64,000 nucleotides of DNA from Lingula anatina (GCF_001039355.2 NW_019775598.1:6318-70317), one strand, 5' to 3'; numbered from the stretch's first letter, positions 1-11,532 are shown. Numbers and translations are program-made. Notes: a model not told the origin generated them from the sequence alone.

Positions 1-1246
1 TTTTGTTCTGCAAAGTTTGGTTTAAGTATAACAGAGTTATAGCCATCTATAAATGTCCACGCTGTTTTGGAGGTAAAATAATGCAATTTATTATATATCT
101 ATGCGTTGTTTACCGTGTATATGTATTTATTTTGAAGCACAAATCTCGTACTAAGAGTTGTTAAGAATGTACCTAAAAAAAGGTGCCTAACAGGCCAGTA
201 GCAAGCAATTTCAAGAGAGATCCCTTTTCTTAAAAAAAGGGACCTTTTGTCATGAAACCTTCGTGTACCTAGATAAAAAATTTACCCAGAGGGGACCTTT
301 TCCCGGCAAAAGGGGATTCTTTCGAACACCCCGAGCCCCACTGCCTACAGGCCTGTCTGATGCTGCTTTTTGTTTAAACATTTCAATCGCCCATTTCAGA
401 TAGGTAATAACTGAGTGCATTTCAACAAAAGTTAGAATATTTTGTTTTCTGTCCGATATATTGTACCATAATAAAGAAGGTAAAAAAAAAAAAAAAAAAA
501 AAGATGAGACAAAGATTACAAGAAAAGTTCCGTTTCTCCACAATCTATGAAGCTTGTGTCAAATGTATAACTATCCTTTGCAATGTATATGGGCCCACAA
601 CGTTTATTGCTTAATTTGGTCATATAATGGACCCTTTTTAAAGAAATGTACCTAGCCACCAACATTTCTAAAAAGAGGAAGATATGAAAAGAGGTTCTAT
701 CAATTTTGAAAACATTCGTGTGATCAGATACATTAGGTTCTAGATTTCAGGTATAACCCACGTAACTGTAAAGCTAACACAAGGAAAATTATAATGAACA
801 AGTTAGGCTCAGGGTAGCGAACATATTGAATTAATGGGAACATATGATACTTGTACTGTTTGTTGGACATGCGGGTTTTATTTGTTTTGTGTACGAAACC
901 GGTAGTGGTGATTTGTATGCGTTATTGTATTCTCCCTTGTTATGAATCTTAAAACTCATAACCCTCATTATACAGTATGTTACTTTACCCGCATTACATG
1001 TTACAAAATGTATTATAATGAGTTCACTTGAAGAAGGAAATGTAAACTTAATGAGACAAGGTCTGTTGCAAATATATGTCACACAAGAGAATATAATCAA
1101 GTATTGGCTAGGTTAAACCATAAGCTTATGCTTTTTAAACGGGCATCTGATGTTGCTTTAACTCTTTAGTTTCATCTAGTATTTTTAAATTCTTTCACTA
1201 AGCTGAATATTAGAGGTGTTATCGTACAGAATACATATCATTTTCG
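1..1246. repeat. Duplicated 5' flank of the methyltransferase unit (copy 1)
   Basis: This flank has no gene. Much of it is seen again upstream of the second intact methyltransferase gene: about 1-730 resembles about 5245-5960, and about 830-1110 resembles about 6610-6900. The copies differ by many substitutions and small indels, so the duplication is old. A degenerate interspersed repeat (about 172-355) and a poly-A run (482-502) lie inside. The promoter should be here, but I see no clear TATA box. Confidence 0.7.
172..355. repeat. Degenerate interspersed repeat (GGACCTTTT / CCCC-CTACAGGCCTG family)
   Basis: One of several diverged copies of a G/T-rich element in this window. Shared landmarks in order are a GGACCTTTT stretch, TTTACCCAGA-GGGACCTTTTCCC, a CTTCGAAC-CCCC block, and a terminal ACTGCCTACAGGCCTG. 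Related copies lie at about 5450-5615, 14320-14600, 16980-17180, 20608-20745 and (short) 37090-37145 and 38812-38862. No coding capacity is visible. It is probably a non-autonomous transposon, but I could not define its ends. Confidence 0.6.
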
Positions 1247-2397
1247 ATGGCAGCCAAGTACCAGGCGAGAGAGCTAGGAGAAAAGGAGGTGCGGCATAGA
1301 TTGGAAGAAGAGTTCAGCACCTTGACAGTCACTGAAGCTTATCGCAAATGTTTAGTTATTGTCAACAAAGGGTGAGTCTGCGTGATTAATTAGTCAATAC
1401 ATGTAACCCAGCAGTTCATTTGCTCAGAATTCAGCTTTCCATTACACAATTTTTAATCCGGCAAGAATTTCAACTCAATTTCCTTTTTTTCAGAAAAGAA
1501 GAAAGTGGGAGAGGTGATTCACGCAACATCGAAACAATTTGGGTCAACAGCCTAAAGCTTACAGAACTTTCTTCACCAGTCCGAATGATGGATTTTGGGG
1601 GAGGTACTGGAGCCCCAATGTCAGCCATATGTAACAGGATTAAAGAACTCAACAAAGATGTCATCGTCAGCGTGGAAGAACCTCATGAAGATTCCCTGCA
1701 GAAATACAAGAAATGCATCGAGAACTTGGAGAATGCTTATCTGGATGTGGCCTACTCTGGACGGTTCCAGGATTACTTCGGGAAGTCTGTGGAAGATCTG
1801 AAGTCCATTGGCGCGTATCCTGAAGAACAGCAGGACAGGGTGCTTGCTATACAATTTATGTATCATCTCACAAATTGGTTCGATCATTCCTCTGATCCGT
1901 ATGAAGACATCAGGCAAGCTGTCTTTGCCATGTATTCCATCCTCAAGCCAGGGGGGATGATGTTAATAGAGTTGGATAGTGGAGAAAACGCTTTTATGTG
2001 GAACATCTCTGTGGACTGTATTGAAATTCTTTTTCCTAATGATGTCATTAATCTAAAGAAGATAAATAAGGCTAGGCGCTCATTGCTATTTCAAGGGAAA
2101 ATTGCAGATATTCTGAACGAGTCGTTCCCAGCTTTTAAAGCTTCTATAAGTCACGAGGAGAAAAGCTTTGATGTAGTGCTTCCTTCACTAGCAGAGGTAG
2201 GAGTTGCAGCCTGCATTATCTATTTTGATGCTCGGACAGGAGACATGTCCAAGTTTGACCATCGTCATGTATCGTTTTTCATTGACTTTGTCCAGAGAGA
2301 GGGCACCAAGTATGGCCTTTCCCAAGAAGAGGATGGAATGTGGCGGCTGCCAAATATTTCACACTTTATTACTATTAAGAAAGCAAAAAAGGTTTAA
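1247..2397 (+). CDS. HNMT-like SAM-dependent methyltransferase, intact copy 1 (exons 1247-1371, 1494-2397)
   Basis: Predicted 342-residue class I SAM-dependent methyltransferase of the histamine N-methyltransferase-like family (cytosolic small-molecule methylation). Exon 1 starts at ATG 1247 and ends GG|GTGAGT. Exon 2 follows a polypyrimidine-CAG at 1493, and the phases agree (2 then 1). Motif I is DFGGGTG (residues 75-81). The following acidic strand VSVEEPHEDSLQKYK matches the HNMT segment ending in VVEPSAEQIAKYK. VLAIQFMYHL aligns with HNMT's HMIQMLYYV, so the I-Q pair at the substrate pocket is kept. The C-terminal NISHFITIKK resembles the HNMT C-terminal strand. A polyadenylation signal AATAAA is at 2664-2669. 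Human HNMT is 292 aa; the extra length is mostly N-terminal. True substrate unknown. It could be a paralogue with another amine substrate. Confidence 0.88.
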
Positions 2398-2918
2398 AAC
2401 ATCTCCTCAACTTCCTGACTACCATAGACGTATTCGGAATTGTTCAAGCTTTACGGTTTTGGTATAGCGAATGGAGGCCAACTAGTTCTGTGGTTTTGTG
2501 CTACTATTCCTCGCATTGGTCGGAACCCTTCATGTCTTTACAATATACTGCAAAACCCTCTTATGGTGTCACGGCCTCGACATGAACTAAATAGTCATTT
2601 TATAATTAGTTTGAGTAATATCCTGTTATATCTATATGTACATATTGCTTAATTTTGTTACGCAATAAACTTAAATGCAAAGTTTAGTGACAAATTGACA
2701 GATGATACTAGAATAAGTGTGATACTAGCATAAGTGTAGACGGAATTTCAATTTATTAGGTTAAATTTTACTGTTAATAAGGGAACACCATTAGCACATC
2801 CTAATAATCTTTCTCCTTTCTGGGTACTACAGGAGAAAGCTATTAAATATTATTATATTCATCCTGTGCTTATTTGGGATTTGTTTTCCTAATGGTTGAT
2901 TATTGTAAATATTCATCG

Positions 2919-3342
2919 AGTTAAATAGTGGGGACAACGCGTACATTTGGAATACCTCTGTCCATTGTTTGAAGACTTGCTTTCCTAATAAAGCTTACAA
3001 AGGTAGCGGAGGCTAGACGTTCTTTTGCTGCTTCAAGGGGAAATTGCCGATATTTTGAACGAATCATTCCCAACCTTTAAAGCTTCGATACGCCAGGAGG
3101 AGATGAGGTGTGATTTCTTGATTTCGTCGCTGGCAGAGGTTGGTGCCTCGCTCCTGTCCACCTATTTTCAAGGTTGGGCAGATGGATCATCCAAATTTGA
3201 TCCTAATGTGGTGTCATTTTGCATGGACTTCGTCCAGAGAGAGGGTAGGAAGTATGGCCTTTCCCAAGAAGAAGATGGAATGTGGCGGATGCCAAGTGTT
3301 ACACACTTTATTACTATTAGGAAAGTCAAAGCTGATTAGGAC
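2919..3342 (+). pseudogene. 3' fragment of an HNMT-like methyltransferase
   Basis: The sequence matches only the last third of the intact copies, starting at the SGDNAYIW segment (about 2925) and ending at the same RKVKAD C-terminus and stop (3337-3339). The first part is out of frame relative to the rest: the stretch around 2985-3035 carries small deletions and insertions compared with the genes at 1494 and 7242. The C-terminal 100 residues remain open from 3025. Motif I and the cofactor site are absent, so it cannot make a working enzyme. An AATAAA lies at 3357-3362. The flank at about 2696-2900 is also seen at about 6345-6560. Confidence 0.75.
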
Positions 3343-3539
3343 TATTCGTATTTGTAAATAAAAAGTTGTGTACGTTAAAAACTATTGCTATTATATTTCT
3401 TAATATTAATCAATGGTTTAAGGAACCAAATGGTATTCAATTAAGTGAGCCCAAAAGAATCTGGTGTGACAAAATGGTAGTACTAGGAAAGGAAGTCCTA
3501 ATGTTCTGAGCTAACAAAAGAATGTCCAAAGAACGTTGA

Positions 3540-4293
3540 GACTCCCTCAACAAAGCAGTAATCGTCAGCGTGGAGGAACCTCATGAAGAGTCCCTGCATA
3601 AGTACAAAAAATGCGTTGAGAACCTGGAAAACGCTAAGCTGGATGTGCCCTACTCTGGACGGCTCCAGGATTACTTTGGGAAGTCCATGGAAGAGCTGAA
3701 GTCCATTGGGGCGTATCCTGGAGACCAACAGGACAGGGTGCTTGCTTTAGATTCCATGTATCATCTTACACGTTGGTTGGATGATTTCTGTGACCCTCGG
3801 GAAGATATCAAGCGAGCTGTCATTACCATGTGTACCATCCTCAAGCCTGGGGGGATGATATTAATACAGTTTAATAGTGGGGACAACGCATACATTTGGA
3901 ACACCTCTGTGCACTGTTTTAAAGCTCGTTTTCCTAATGAAGCCGTAAACCTAATGAAGGTAGCGGAGGCTAGAAGTTCTTTGCTATTTCAAGGGGAAAC
4001 TGCCAATATTCTGAACTAATCATTTCCAACCTTAAAAGCTTCGATATTGCACGAGGAGGTGAGGTGTGATTCCGTGCTTCCATCGCTGGCAGAGATCGGT
4101 GCCTCACTCCTTGCTGCCTATTTCCATGGTTGGGCAGATGACGCTGCCAAATTTGACCATTCTGTGTTGTCATTTTGCATGGACGTCGCCAAGAGAGAGG
4201 GCAGGAAGTATTGCCTTTCCCAAGAAGAGGACGGAATGTGGCGGTTGCCAGATGTTCACACTTAATCACTTTTAAGAAAATCAAAGCTGATTA
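3540..4293 (+). pseudogene. HNMT-like methyltransferase pseudogene lacking the 5' half, with stop and frameshift
   Basis: Homology begins abruptly inside the CCTCAACAAAG segment after motif I, so exon 1 and the SAM-binding DFGGGTG loop are missing. An open frame runs 3570-4019 and closely matches the gene at 7242-8145. It ends at a nonsense codon (4017-4019, TAA where the intact copy has GAA). Homology continues in sequence to about 4293 with a further one-base deletion near 4256, which destroys the C-terminal strand. The residue matching HNMT Gln143 is Asp (3750-3752). The 3' flank to about 4740, including AATAAA at 4724-4729, matches the 3' flank of the gene at 7021-8145. Decayed tandem duplicate. 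Confidence 0.8.
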
Positions 4294-4739
4294 GGACAAT
4301 TCTTATCTTTAAAGAAAGAATTGTGAAAGTATCAAAGAGTAGGGTTATTCTTATTCTTAACCAGGAAGCAATCAGATACATGTTTGGTTTAATCCTGTTG
4401 TGTTTATTTCTACTATGATTTGTATATTTTTTCCCATGCAATTCATTATCAAAAGGGTGGCAAATGCTCAAAATTATTTTGCATTTGTTCTGCATTTCTA
4501 TTTTCTAAAATGTTTAACAGCACTTTCGTGATGGTACCTTTTTTATATATATTTCGCATTGCTCAGAGTTTGCTATTAGACGGAGTAAAATGTGGTAGTT
4601 AAGGGTGAAACAATTAAGTACTTGTGTTCTGGGGGATAGCAGCTGCAGCGTTCATGTTGATAAAGTTACCATTGTTTTCACAAACAGAACTTAAAAACCA
4701 GACTGGCATCATTACCTTATGTGAATAAAATGTTTCTGT

Positions 4740-5240
4740 AGCTTATGGCTCCTTTTTGTGACACATTGATTTGAAAAAACACCTTTTTTACATACCGGTT
4801 TGGAAGTTTTGGGATAAAGAGACTCGATAACATTGCACAAACTTGGAATTTCTCTTCGGGACATTTTATTCAAATTTGAGACTTCAAATCTTGGCAAAGT
4901 AAGATTGCTTTATCCACATTGAAATTCAAAACATATACAAATGTTGAGCTCAAGTACAATTTATGCACCTCTAAATACAATTTAGATGGGTTCCGGTCAG
5001 CTCGTGTACCTAGACGCAATTTACCTGTATCTACAGATATTTTCACCCCTTAATACCTCAATGTACAAATTACAGTGCAGATCGCGTGAATTAAAACATT
5101 TGAAATGTACATTTGATGGGCCTTTGTGTTTTCATAAATGGCAGAATTATATACATTCAATGTTGACGGGGTTGACCTTAAAGGGAAAAACAACAGTTCG
5201 TTTTGGACCAAAAACCGAATTTCATGAGGTAAGTTAATCC
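4740..5240. other. Intergenic, nothing recognised
   Basis: AT-rich spacer between the pseudogene and the second duplicated flank. Open frames are short and show no recognisable domain. I see no RNA gene or clear repeat. Confidence 0.5.
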
Positions 5241-5244
5241 ACGT

Positions 5245-7020
5245 TTTTTTTCTACAAAGTTTGGTTTTGGTATAACTGTGTTACAGTCATCTTTTAAAGT
5301 CCACGTGGTCTGATGGCAAGCAAAATTCCAGATAAATTTCAATAACTGCTGTTTTAGTGGTAAAATGAAATTCATTATATATCTATGAGTTGTTTACAAT
5401 GTATTTACTGGGAAACATGAATGTCGTATGGAGAGTTGTTAAGAATTTACTTTTAAAAAGGTACCTAACGGGCCTGTAGCCAGCAATTTCAAAAGGGGGG
5501 CTCTTTTTCTGAAAAAATGAACCTTTTATCATGAAACCTTCGTGTACTTAGATAAAATTTTACCCAGAGGGGACATTTTCCCGAGCCCCACTGGCTACAG
5601 TCCCGTCTAACGCAGTTTTTTTGTTAAAACACTTTACTTGCCTATTTTAGATAGGTAATAACCGAGTGCATTTCAACGAAAGTTAGAATATTTTGTTTTC
5701 TGTCCGATGGATTGTACCAGAATAGAGAAGAAGGTGAAAAAAAAGATGAGGATTGGAAGAAAAGTTCAGCTCCTCCACAATCTGTGAAACTTGTTCAAGT
5801 GTAATTATCCTCCACAATGGATGAACCCACAGTATTTATTGCTTATTTTGGCCATATAATGGATCCATTTTAAAGAAATTTACGTAGCCACCAACATTTC
5901 TAGAAAGAGGGAGATATGAAAAGAGATTCTCTCAATTTCGAAACCATCAGTGAATCCATTTTTACATTTTTCAAAGTTAGTCCCTGTTTTTTCTAAAAAG
6001 CTTGTTTTTGTTTTTTAATGACCTCTTAAGAGATCATTACAGAGCATAGCAATCTAATGACAAGCACAGATTTCAGATCAATTGCAAAAGCTGTCGTTTT
6101 TTGTGGTAAAACAAAATTAATTTTATTCCCATGAGAAGTTTCAATGTATTTATTGTAAAATATAAATCTCATACGAAGAGTTGTTATCCCTTTAAGGGGA
6201 ATTTCTTTCCATTTCAAATTATGGATCTAGTGTTTGTACAGAAAGGCCAGTCTCTGACCAACGGTTAAGCAAGCATTTTTTTCCAAAAATTATTAATGAT
6301 ACAGTGTAATTTTGTATTCAATTTGAGCAGCCCTTGATACATGTATCAGAGGACAATAAAGGATACTAGAATAAGTTTAGGCGGAATTTCAAATGTTTGA
6401 GGTTAATTTGTTCTGTTAAATAAAGAGAACCATCTGCACATCCTCATCATCTTCCTCCTTTATGGCTACTGAATGAGCAGGCTATTCACATTTTAAAAAA
6501 TCTTTCAGTGCTGTTTTGGGCTTTGTTTTCTAATGGTCGTTCATTGTAAATACTTGACGCTTAATTACCTATTCAAAAACTTATTTCATTAGAACGATTT
6601 TATTTCAAAATCAGGTTAGGTTGCACTGTTTGCTGGACCCGTGGGTTTTATTTGTGTTGTGTAAGAAACCGGTAGTGGTAATTTGTATGCGTTGCTGTAT
6701 TCTCCCTTGTTATGAACCTTAAACGCATAACCCCAGTTATGCAGCAGTTACGTTACCCGCATTACATGTAACAGAATGTATTATAATGCAGATCACGTAC
6801 ATGTAAAGAAACTATTTATACCCATGGTAATTTAGACTTAATGAGACAAGCTTAGGTCTCTTGCAAATATAGGTCACACGAGATAATGTTATATAATCAA
6901 ATGTGGTAATGTACTACTGCGGTGAAGAGTTATGCCTAATTTCTACTGAGATTTTGTGAAGCATGGTTATATATTGGTATATATTTTGGAAGAATTATCA
7001 GTCAGTTCACAGTATTTCCA
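5245..7020. repeat. Duplicated 5' flank of the methyltransferase unit (copy 2, rearranged)
   Basis: About 5245-5960 is a diverged copy of 1-730, and about 6610-6900 is a copy of 830-1110, sharing for example an ACCGGTAGTGGT block and a CCCGCATTACATGT block. Between them, about 6345-6560 matches 2696-2900, which in copy 1 lies downstream of the gene. The flank is therefore a mosaic of upstream and downstream pieces, as expected after repeated unequal exchange. The GGACCTTTT interspersed repeat is present again at about 5450-5615. Confidence 0.7.
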
Positions 7021-8145
7021 ATGGCAGCAAGCTACCAGACGAGAATTCGAGATGAAGAGGAGATGCGGCGTAGATTGGAAGAAGAGTTCAGCTCCTTGGC
7101 TAACGCTGAAGCGTATTACAAATGTGTAACTATTATCGAAAACGGGTAGGTGTAATCCAATAAAAAGCAGCTAATCATTTGTCATTTGTTAATCTTTTTC
7201 ATTCATCAAGTATTTCAAGTCCTTATTATATCACTTTTCAGAGAGGATGAAGGTAAGAAACGCAGCTTAACGGACTTTGATACCATTCGCGAGAACATCC
7301 TGAACCTATCAGGACTTCCTTCACCCGCCCGAATAATGGATTTTGGGGGAGGTACAGGAATCCCCATGTCAGCCATTTGTAAAACACTCCAAGCCCTCAA
7401 CAAAGATGTAATCGTCAGCGTGGAAGAACCCCATGAAGAGTCGTTGCAGAAGTACAAGGAATGCGTTGAGAACCTGGAAAATGTTAAGCTGGATGTGGCC
7501 TACTCTGGACGGTTCCAGGATTACTTCGGGAAGTCTGTGGAAGACCTTAAGTCCATTGGAGCGTATCCTGAAGAACAACAGGACAGGGTGCTTGCTTTAC
7601 ATTCCACGTATCATCTTACACGTTGGTTGGATGATTTCTGTAACCCTCACGAAGACATCAAACGAGCTGTCTTTGCCATGTATACCATCCTCAAGCCTGG
7701 GGGGATGATATTAATACAGTTTAATAGTGGGGACAATGCATACATTTGGAACACCGCTGTGCACTGTTTTAAAGCTCGTTTTCCTAATGAAGCCGTAAAC
7801 CTAATGAAGGTAGCGGAGGCTAGAAGTTCTTTGCTTATTCAAGGGGAAATTGCCGATATTCTGAACGAATCATTTCCAACCTTTAAAGCTTTGATATGGC
7901 ACGAGGAGATGAGGTGTGATTTCGTGCTTTCATCGCTGGCAGAGGTCGGTGCTTCGGTCCTGGCCATCTATTTCCATGGTTGGGCAGATAACGCTTTTAA
8001 ATTTGACTCTAGTGTGTTGTCATTTTGCATGGACTTCGTCCAGAGAGAAGGCAGGAAGTATGGCCTTTCCCAAGAAGCAGACGGAATGTGGCGGATGTCA
8101 AATGTTACACACTTAATCACTATTAAGAAAGTCAAAGCTGATTAG
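7021..8145 (+). CDS. HNMT-like SAM-dependent methyltransferase, intact copy 2 (exons 7021-7145, 7242-8145)
   Basis: Predicted 342 residues with exon sizes identical to the copy at 1247-2397 (125 and 904 coding bases). The start is ATG 7021, the donor is GG|GTAGGT, and the acceptor is TTTTCAG at 7241. Motif I DFGGGTG and the following VSVEEPHEESLQKYK segment are intact, as is the C-terminal NVTHLITIKK. At the place where HNMT and copy 1 have I-Q, this copy reads L-H (codon 7600-7602, His). The histamine-contacting Gln known from the human enzyme is thus replaced, and substrate preference may differ. It is also much closer to the pseudogene at 3540-4293 than to copy 1 over the second half. No nonsense codon or frameshift is seen. 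Confidence 0.88.
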
Positions 8146-8646
8146 GACTATTCTAAGGGCTATTTTAAAGAAAGAACTGTAAAAGTAACAAAGTGTAGGG
8201 TTATTCTTATTCTTAATCAGGAAACCAACGACACATTACATGGTGCACTGGTCACATGGGATACATGTTAAGTTTTATCCTGTTGTGCTTAATCCTGCAG
8301 TTTTGTATATTATTTCTATGGAAATCATTATCAAAAGAGTGACAAATGCTAATTTGTTGTGCACTTTTCTCAAATGCATGATAGCACTATTATGATGGTA
8401 CATTTTAAAATATATTTCACATTGTTCAAAGTTTGTACATGGAGTAAAACGCAGTACTGTAATGTGAAATTATAAAGAACACGTGATCTTGGATATTAGG
8501 GCATCTCGGCGTTCATATTGATAAAACTTATCATTTTCAATGATATATTATTCAGTTCACATGACGGACTTTTTATTTACTTTACATTGGCATTAAAACA
8601 GTCACAATAAGAACTTTCAAACCAGACTGGGTCAAAACATTATATG

Positions 8647-8652
8647 AATAAA
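8647..8652 (+). promoter_or_regulatory. Candidate polyadenylation signal AATAAA for methyltransferase copy 2
   Basis: AATAAA about 500 bases after the stop codon at 8145. The equivalent position in the pseudogene's duplicated 3' flank also has AATAAA (4724-4729), so the signal predates the duplication. Use of this site is inferred. Confidence 0.4.
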
Positions 8653-8792
8653 ATGTGACTCCTTCTTGTGACTCATCTCCCTTTCCTGTCAAACCGCAGA
8701 CAAACGGCTTAGCGTTGGAAGGAAACTGTTATAACAGTACTAAACTGTGTAAAGTGGAGTAGTTCTTGACAACTCCACCTCTAGCAAATCAG

Positions 8793-8939
8793 GGCCCCGT
8801 ATCTCGAAAGCAACGAGCATTGCGACCGAGCGCAGGCGTCTCGATTCCATAACTCGCCCATACTCGCCCCATATAATACCTTGTAGCCTCTATGTCATAT
8901 CGCTATTCGCAATACGCGATGCGCTCGAGATACGGGGCC
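8793..8939. mobile_element. Short foldback element with 15-bp terminal inverted repeats
   Basis: The left end GGCCCCGTATCTCGA (8793-8807) is exactly complementary to the right end TCGAGATACGGGGCC (8925-8939). The arms continue imperfectly inward (GCAACGAGC against GCGCATCGCG). It is 147 bp long with no open frame, as expected of a MITE. No target-site duplication was resolved. No second copy was seen in the window. Confidence 0.65.
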
Positions 8940-9175
8940 AGTTCAGCTAGTCTTTGACCCAGAATGTCACTATGTATGTAGGGGAGTCCGGGGCTTGTTG
9001 GACCTCAGGGCAATTTAAGAAAAAGTAACAACGAGGTAAAAAAAAATGGCCACATACTCTTGTAAAGTGATCGTAGCCTACAATACCAAGGAAGTGTCGG
9101 ACGTTAAAAAAGTTTTACTTAAACGGTGAGTCCAAATAAACGATTTTTTGCACCTAAAAGTAATATTTGTTTCCG

Positions 9176-9266
9176 CCTTCGTCTAGAGAGGGGGCAGAAA
9201 GTATGGCCTTTCCCAAGAATACGACGGAATGTGGCGGCTGTCGATTGTTACACACTTATCAGTTTG
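9176..9266 (+). pseudogene. C-terminal remnant of an HNMT-like methyltransferase
   Basis: About 90 bases match the FVQREG-RKYGLSQE-DGMWRL segment and following strand of the intact copies. There is a nonsense TAG in place of the Gln codon in FVQREG, and homology then fades. No upstream methyltransferase sequence is nearby. This is the downstream edge of the cluster. Confidence 0.65.
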
Positions 9267-10152
9267 TTAATAATTCTTAAAAGAAAATTAAAAAAAAGGG
9301 TAGGAGTTTTAAACAATATAACACATAAGATATACCCTGGTGTAATAAACACATAAGATGCAGGAATCATGGTAATTTCTACAGCGGCTTCTTGATGGCA
9401 ATCATTGGGATAGTATGAACCAAGGATGTCCGTATCACGTGATACAATACGAGAAAAATACAAAATAAGCGAGAATCAACGTGTAGAGAAGTGTGGGGAA
9501 TCTATATTTGATAAACGTTGACTAATGCCAAGTTTGAAAGATATACTAGAGCCCGCATAAACCAAACACTAATCATCATTTATTCCTAACACAATGAAAA
9601 ACGCCTGGAAATAGTTTAACGGTCTGTCTAAACTGATCACGTGGTTAAAAAAGCAGACGACACTTACGACATGCCGCGAGGCGTGCATAGGTGAATCACA
9701 GCCGGCGAACCATTCATCACTCGCCCTAATAATTAAAACAACATACTCATAACATCCGACACTTGAGTGTCTCTCTAAATGGGCCGAGGACATGTAGAAC
9801 GTCATCTGATAAAAGCAATTTTTGGAATCTTTGACAAAAAATCTCTCAAAGCTTTTTTGCGGTTTAGGTTCATTACCACTGACTAAGGCAACATTTGGGG
9901 TGTTATATTGTTGCTGTGATCATCTCCCAGGGAGCTGCGTTGAGCGTCTTACATCTACATTCAGTTTGCATATATTTTCAGTTTTGGTGAATCAGCTGCC
10001 GTCAGCAGTGGCAATATGTATAATTTCACCTTCAGGTAAGATAGGATACCTGCAGGCTAGTCTTCTTGTGTGGGCCGAGGGAGAACGACTAAAATCCGTG
10101 TCAATTATTTCGAGACCATACATACATACGGCTACACTCATCTAATAACTCA

Positions 10153-10154
<2 letters not shown>

Positions 10155-10202
<48 letters not shown>

Positions 10203-10203
10203 G
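10155..10203. repeat. GA dinucleotide microsatellite
   Basis: A nearly pure GA run ending in an interrupted GAAAGAGAGAGGAAGG tail. Confidence 0.95.
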
Positions 10204-10369
10204 AAGGTAGAGAGACAGAGAGAAATGCTAAGACTAAGGACAGCCAGGCTTGGTAACATAAACCTGTATGTATCACTGCGAAGTTAACGGCTCATTACTG
10301 TAGGGCGTAGAGCTGCACTGACGACCTGTTTTGGTTTTCATCATGATGACAAATCCGTGGGAATATTTA

Positions 10370-10484
10370 GATGTCATCATTTGTCTCAGAAACAGCGGGT
10401 AATCACTGCAGAGAGAATTGTTCCAACTGAGACACAGAGAGGATTATAACTGCAAATCAATTCAAGGGAATATCTACAGTCAAG
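10370..10484 (+). other. Candidate non-coding first exon of the chitin-binding gene
   Basis: The stretch ends at a consensus donor (CAAG|GTGAGT, donor GT at 10485-10486) and lies about 3.1 kb upstream of the first recognised coding exon on the same strand. Its left boundary is a guess, and no start codon with a signal peptide is visible in it. The assignment rests only on the donor and orientation. Confidence 0.2.
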
Positions 10485-11361
10485 GTGAGTTTAGAAGGTG
10501 TTAAGTCACCTGTTGACGTCGTTTTATTCACCAGTGGTGTCTCTATTAGGATTAACGTTAGGAGTTCGCCGGGTATGGGAGGGGGGGGGTCTTTAACGTG
10601 TCTATTTGTCAATGAGAGGTACATCTTGCAGATACAAAATCATAAGCATGGGAAATGTGTGTCTTAGGGCACAGAAATATTTTGAATTTTCCACAGATTT
10701 ACGGTGTAATAAATATGAATAAGGCTTCGTTGGCACTGGGTTACTATTTTGGTGTTAAACATTTTCCCAGCATTTCATCAGTTAAAGCAGCATCTGATCA
10801 CACAGTATTATATAGTCACCTCTTACAGTATGTATCTAAATATCGGGCACATAACATTTCTGTATTAATATCAAGCCCAGTTTGAACTGTGCTAGACCTG
10901 GGTGCGGGCGAAAAAAGCCGTGACGACAACAGCATTAATATCCTTGTTATCATTTATCTTATGAATAAAACGTGGACTTGGATTTCATTTCATATACACA
11001 AATCATTCGGTTGGACATTACTCACCTCTGTGTACGTGCGATTTAAGTAAGGAAATATGAGAAAGATGACCGCAGAAATGATCATTTCTTTTACTTTGTG
11101 GCTAATATATTAAAGGGACAATCTAAGAATATGATAAGATCATCATTTGACAAAAATTCATATAAATGTCATACATTTCCACTGCGGTATTGTGGACTGC
11201 TGTAATGAACCTGATATATTAGCTGCTCACGACTTCTTCCAGGTTAATTTGAAGTAAGGATCATGCGTTTGAATCTATATTACCAAAAATGAAAATAAAC
11301 ATTTAATATATTTGTCACTGCACGTGCAGCACTGATTCAACACCAGAAGACAATATTCGCA

Positions 11362-11532
11362 CGTCACGATGAACGGAAATCCTACTGCGCTGTCATATAC
11401 AGACCCTAAAGGTCTTCAGCATACCGTTACCTATCTGGCACCCTGCGTTCGTCACGATGAACGGAAATCCTACTGCTTATACAGAATCTAAAGGTCTTTG
11501 GTATACCGTTGTCTATCTGGCACCCTGCGTTT
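11362..11532. repeat. 88-bp direct tandem duplication (two units)
   Basis: Unit 1 (11362-11449) and unit 2 (11450-11532) both start CGTCACGATGAACGG and end in TATCTGGCACCCTGCG. They differ by a few substitutions and a small deletion. No coding frame crosses them. Confidence 0.85.
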
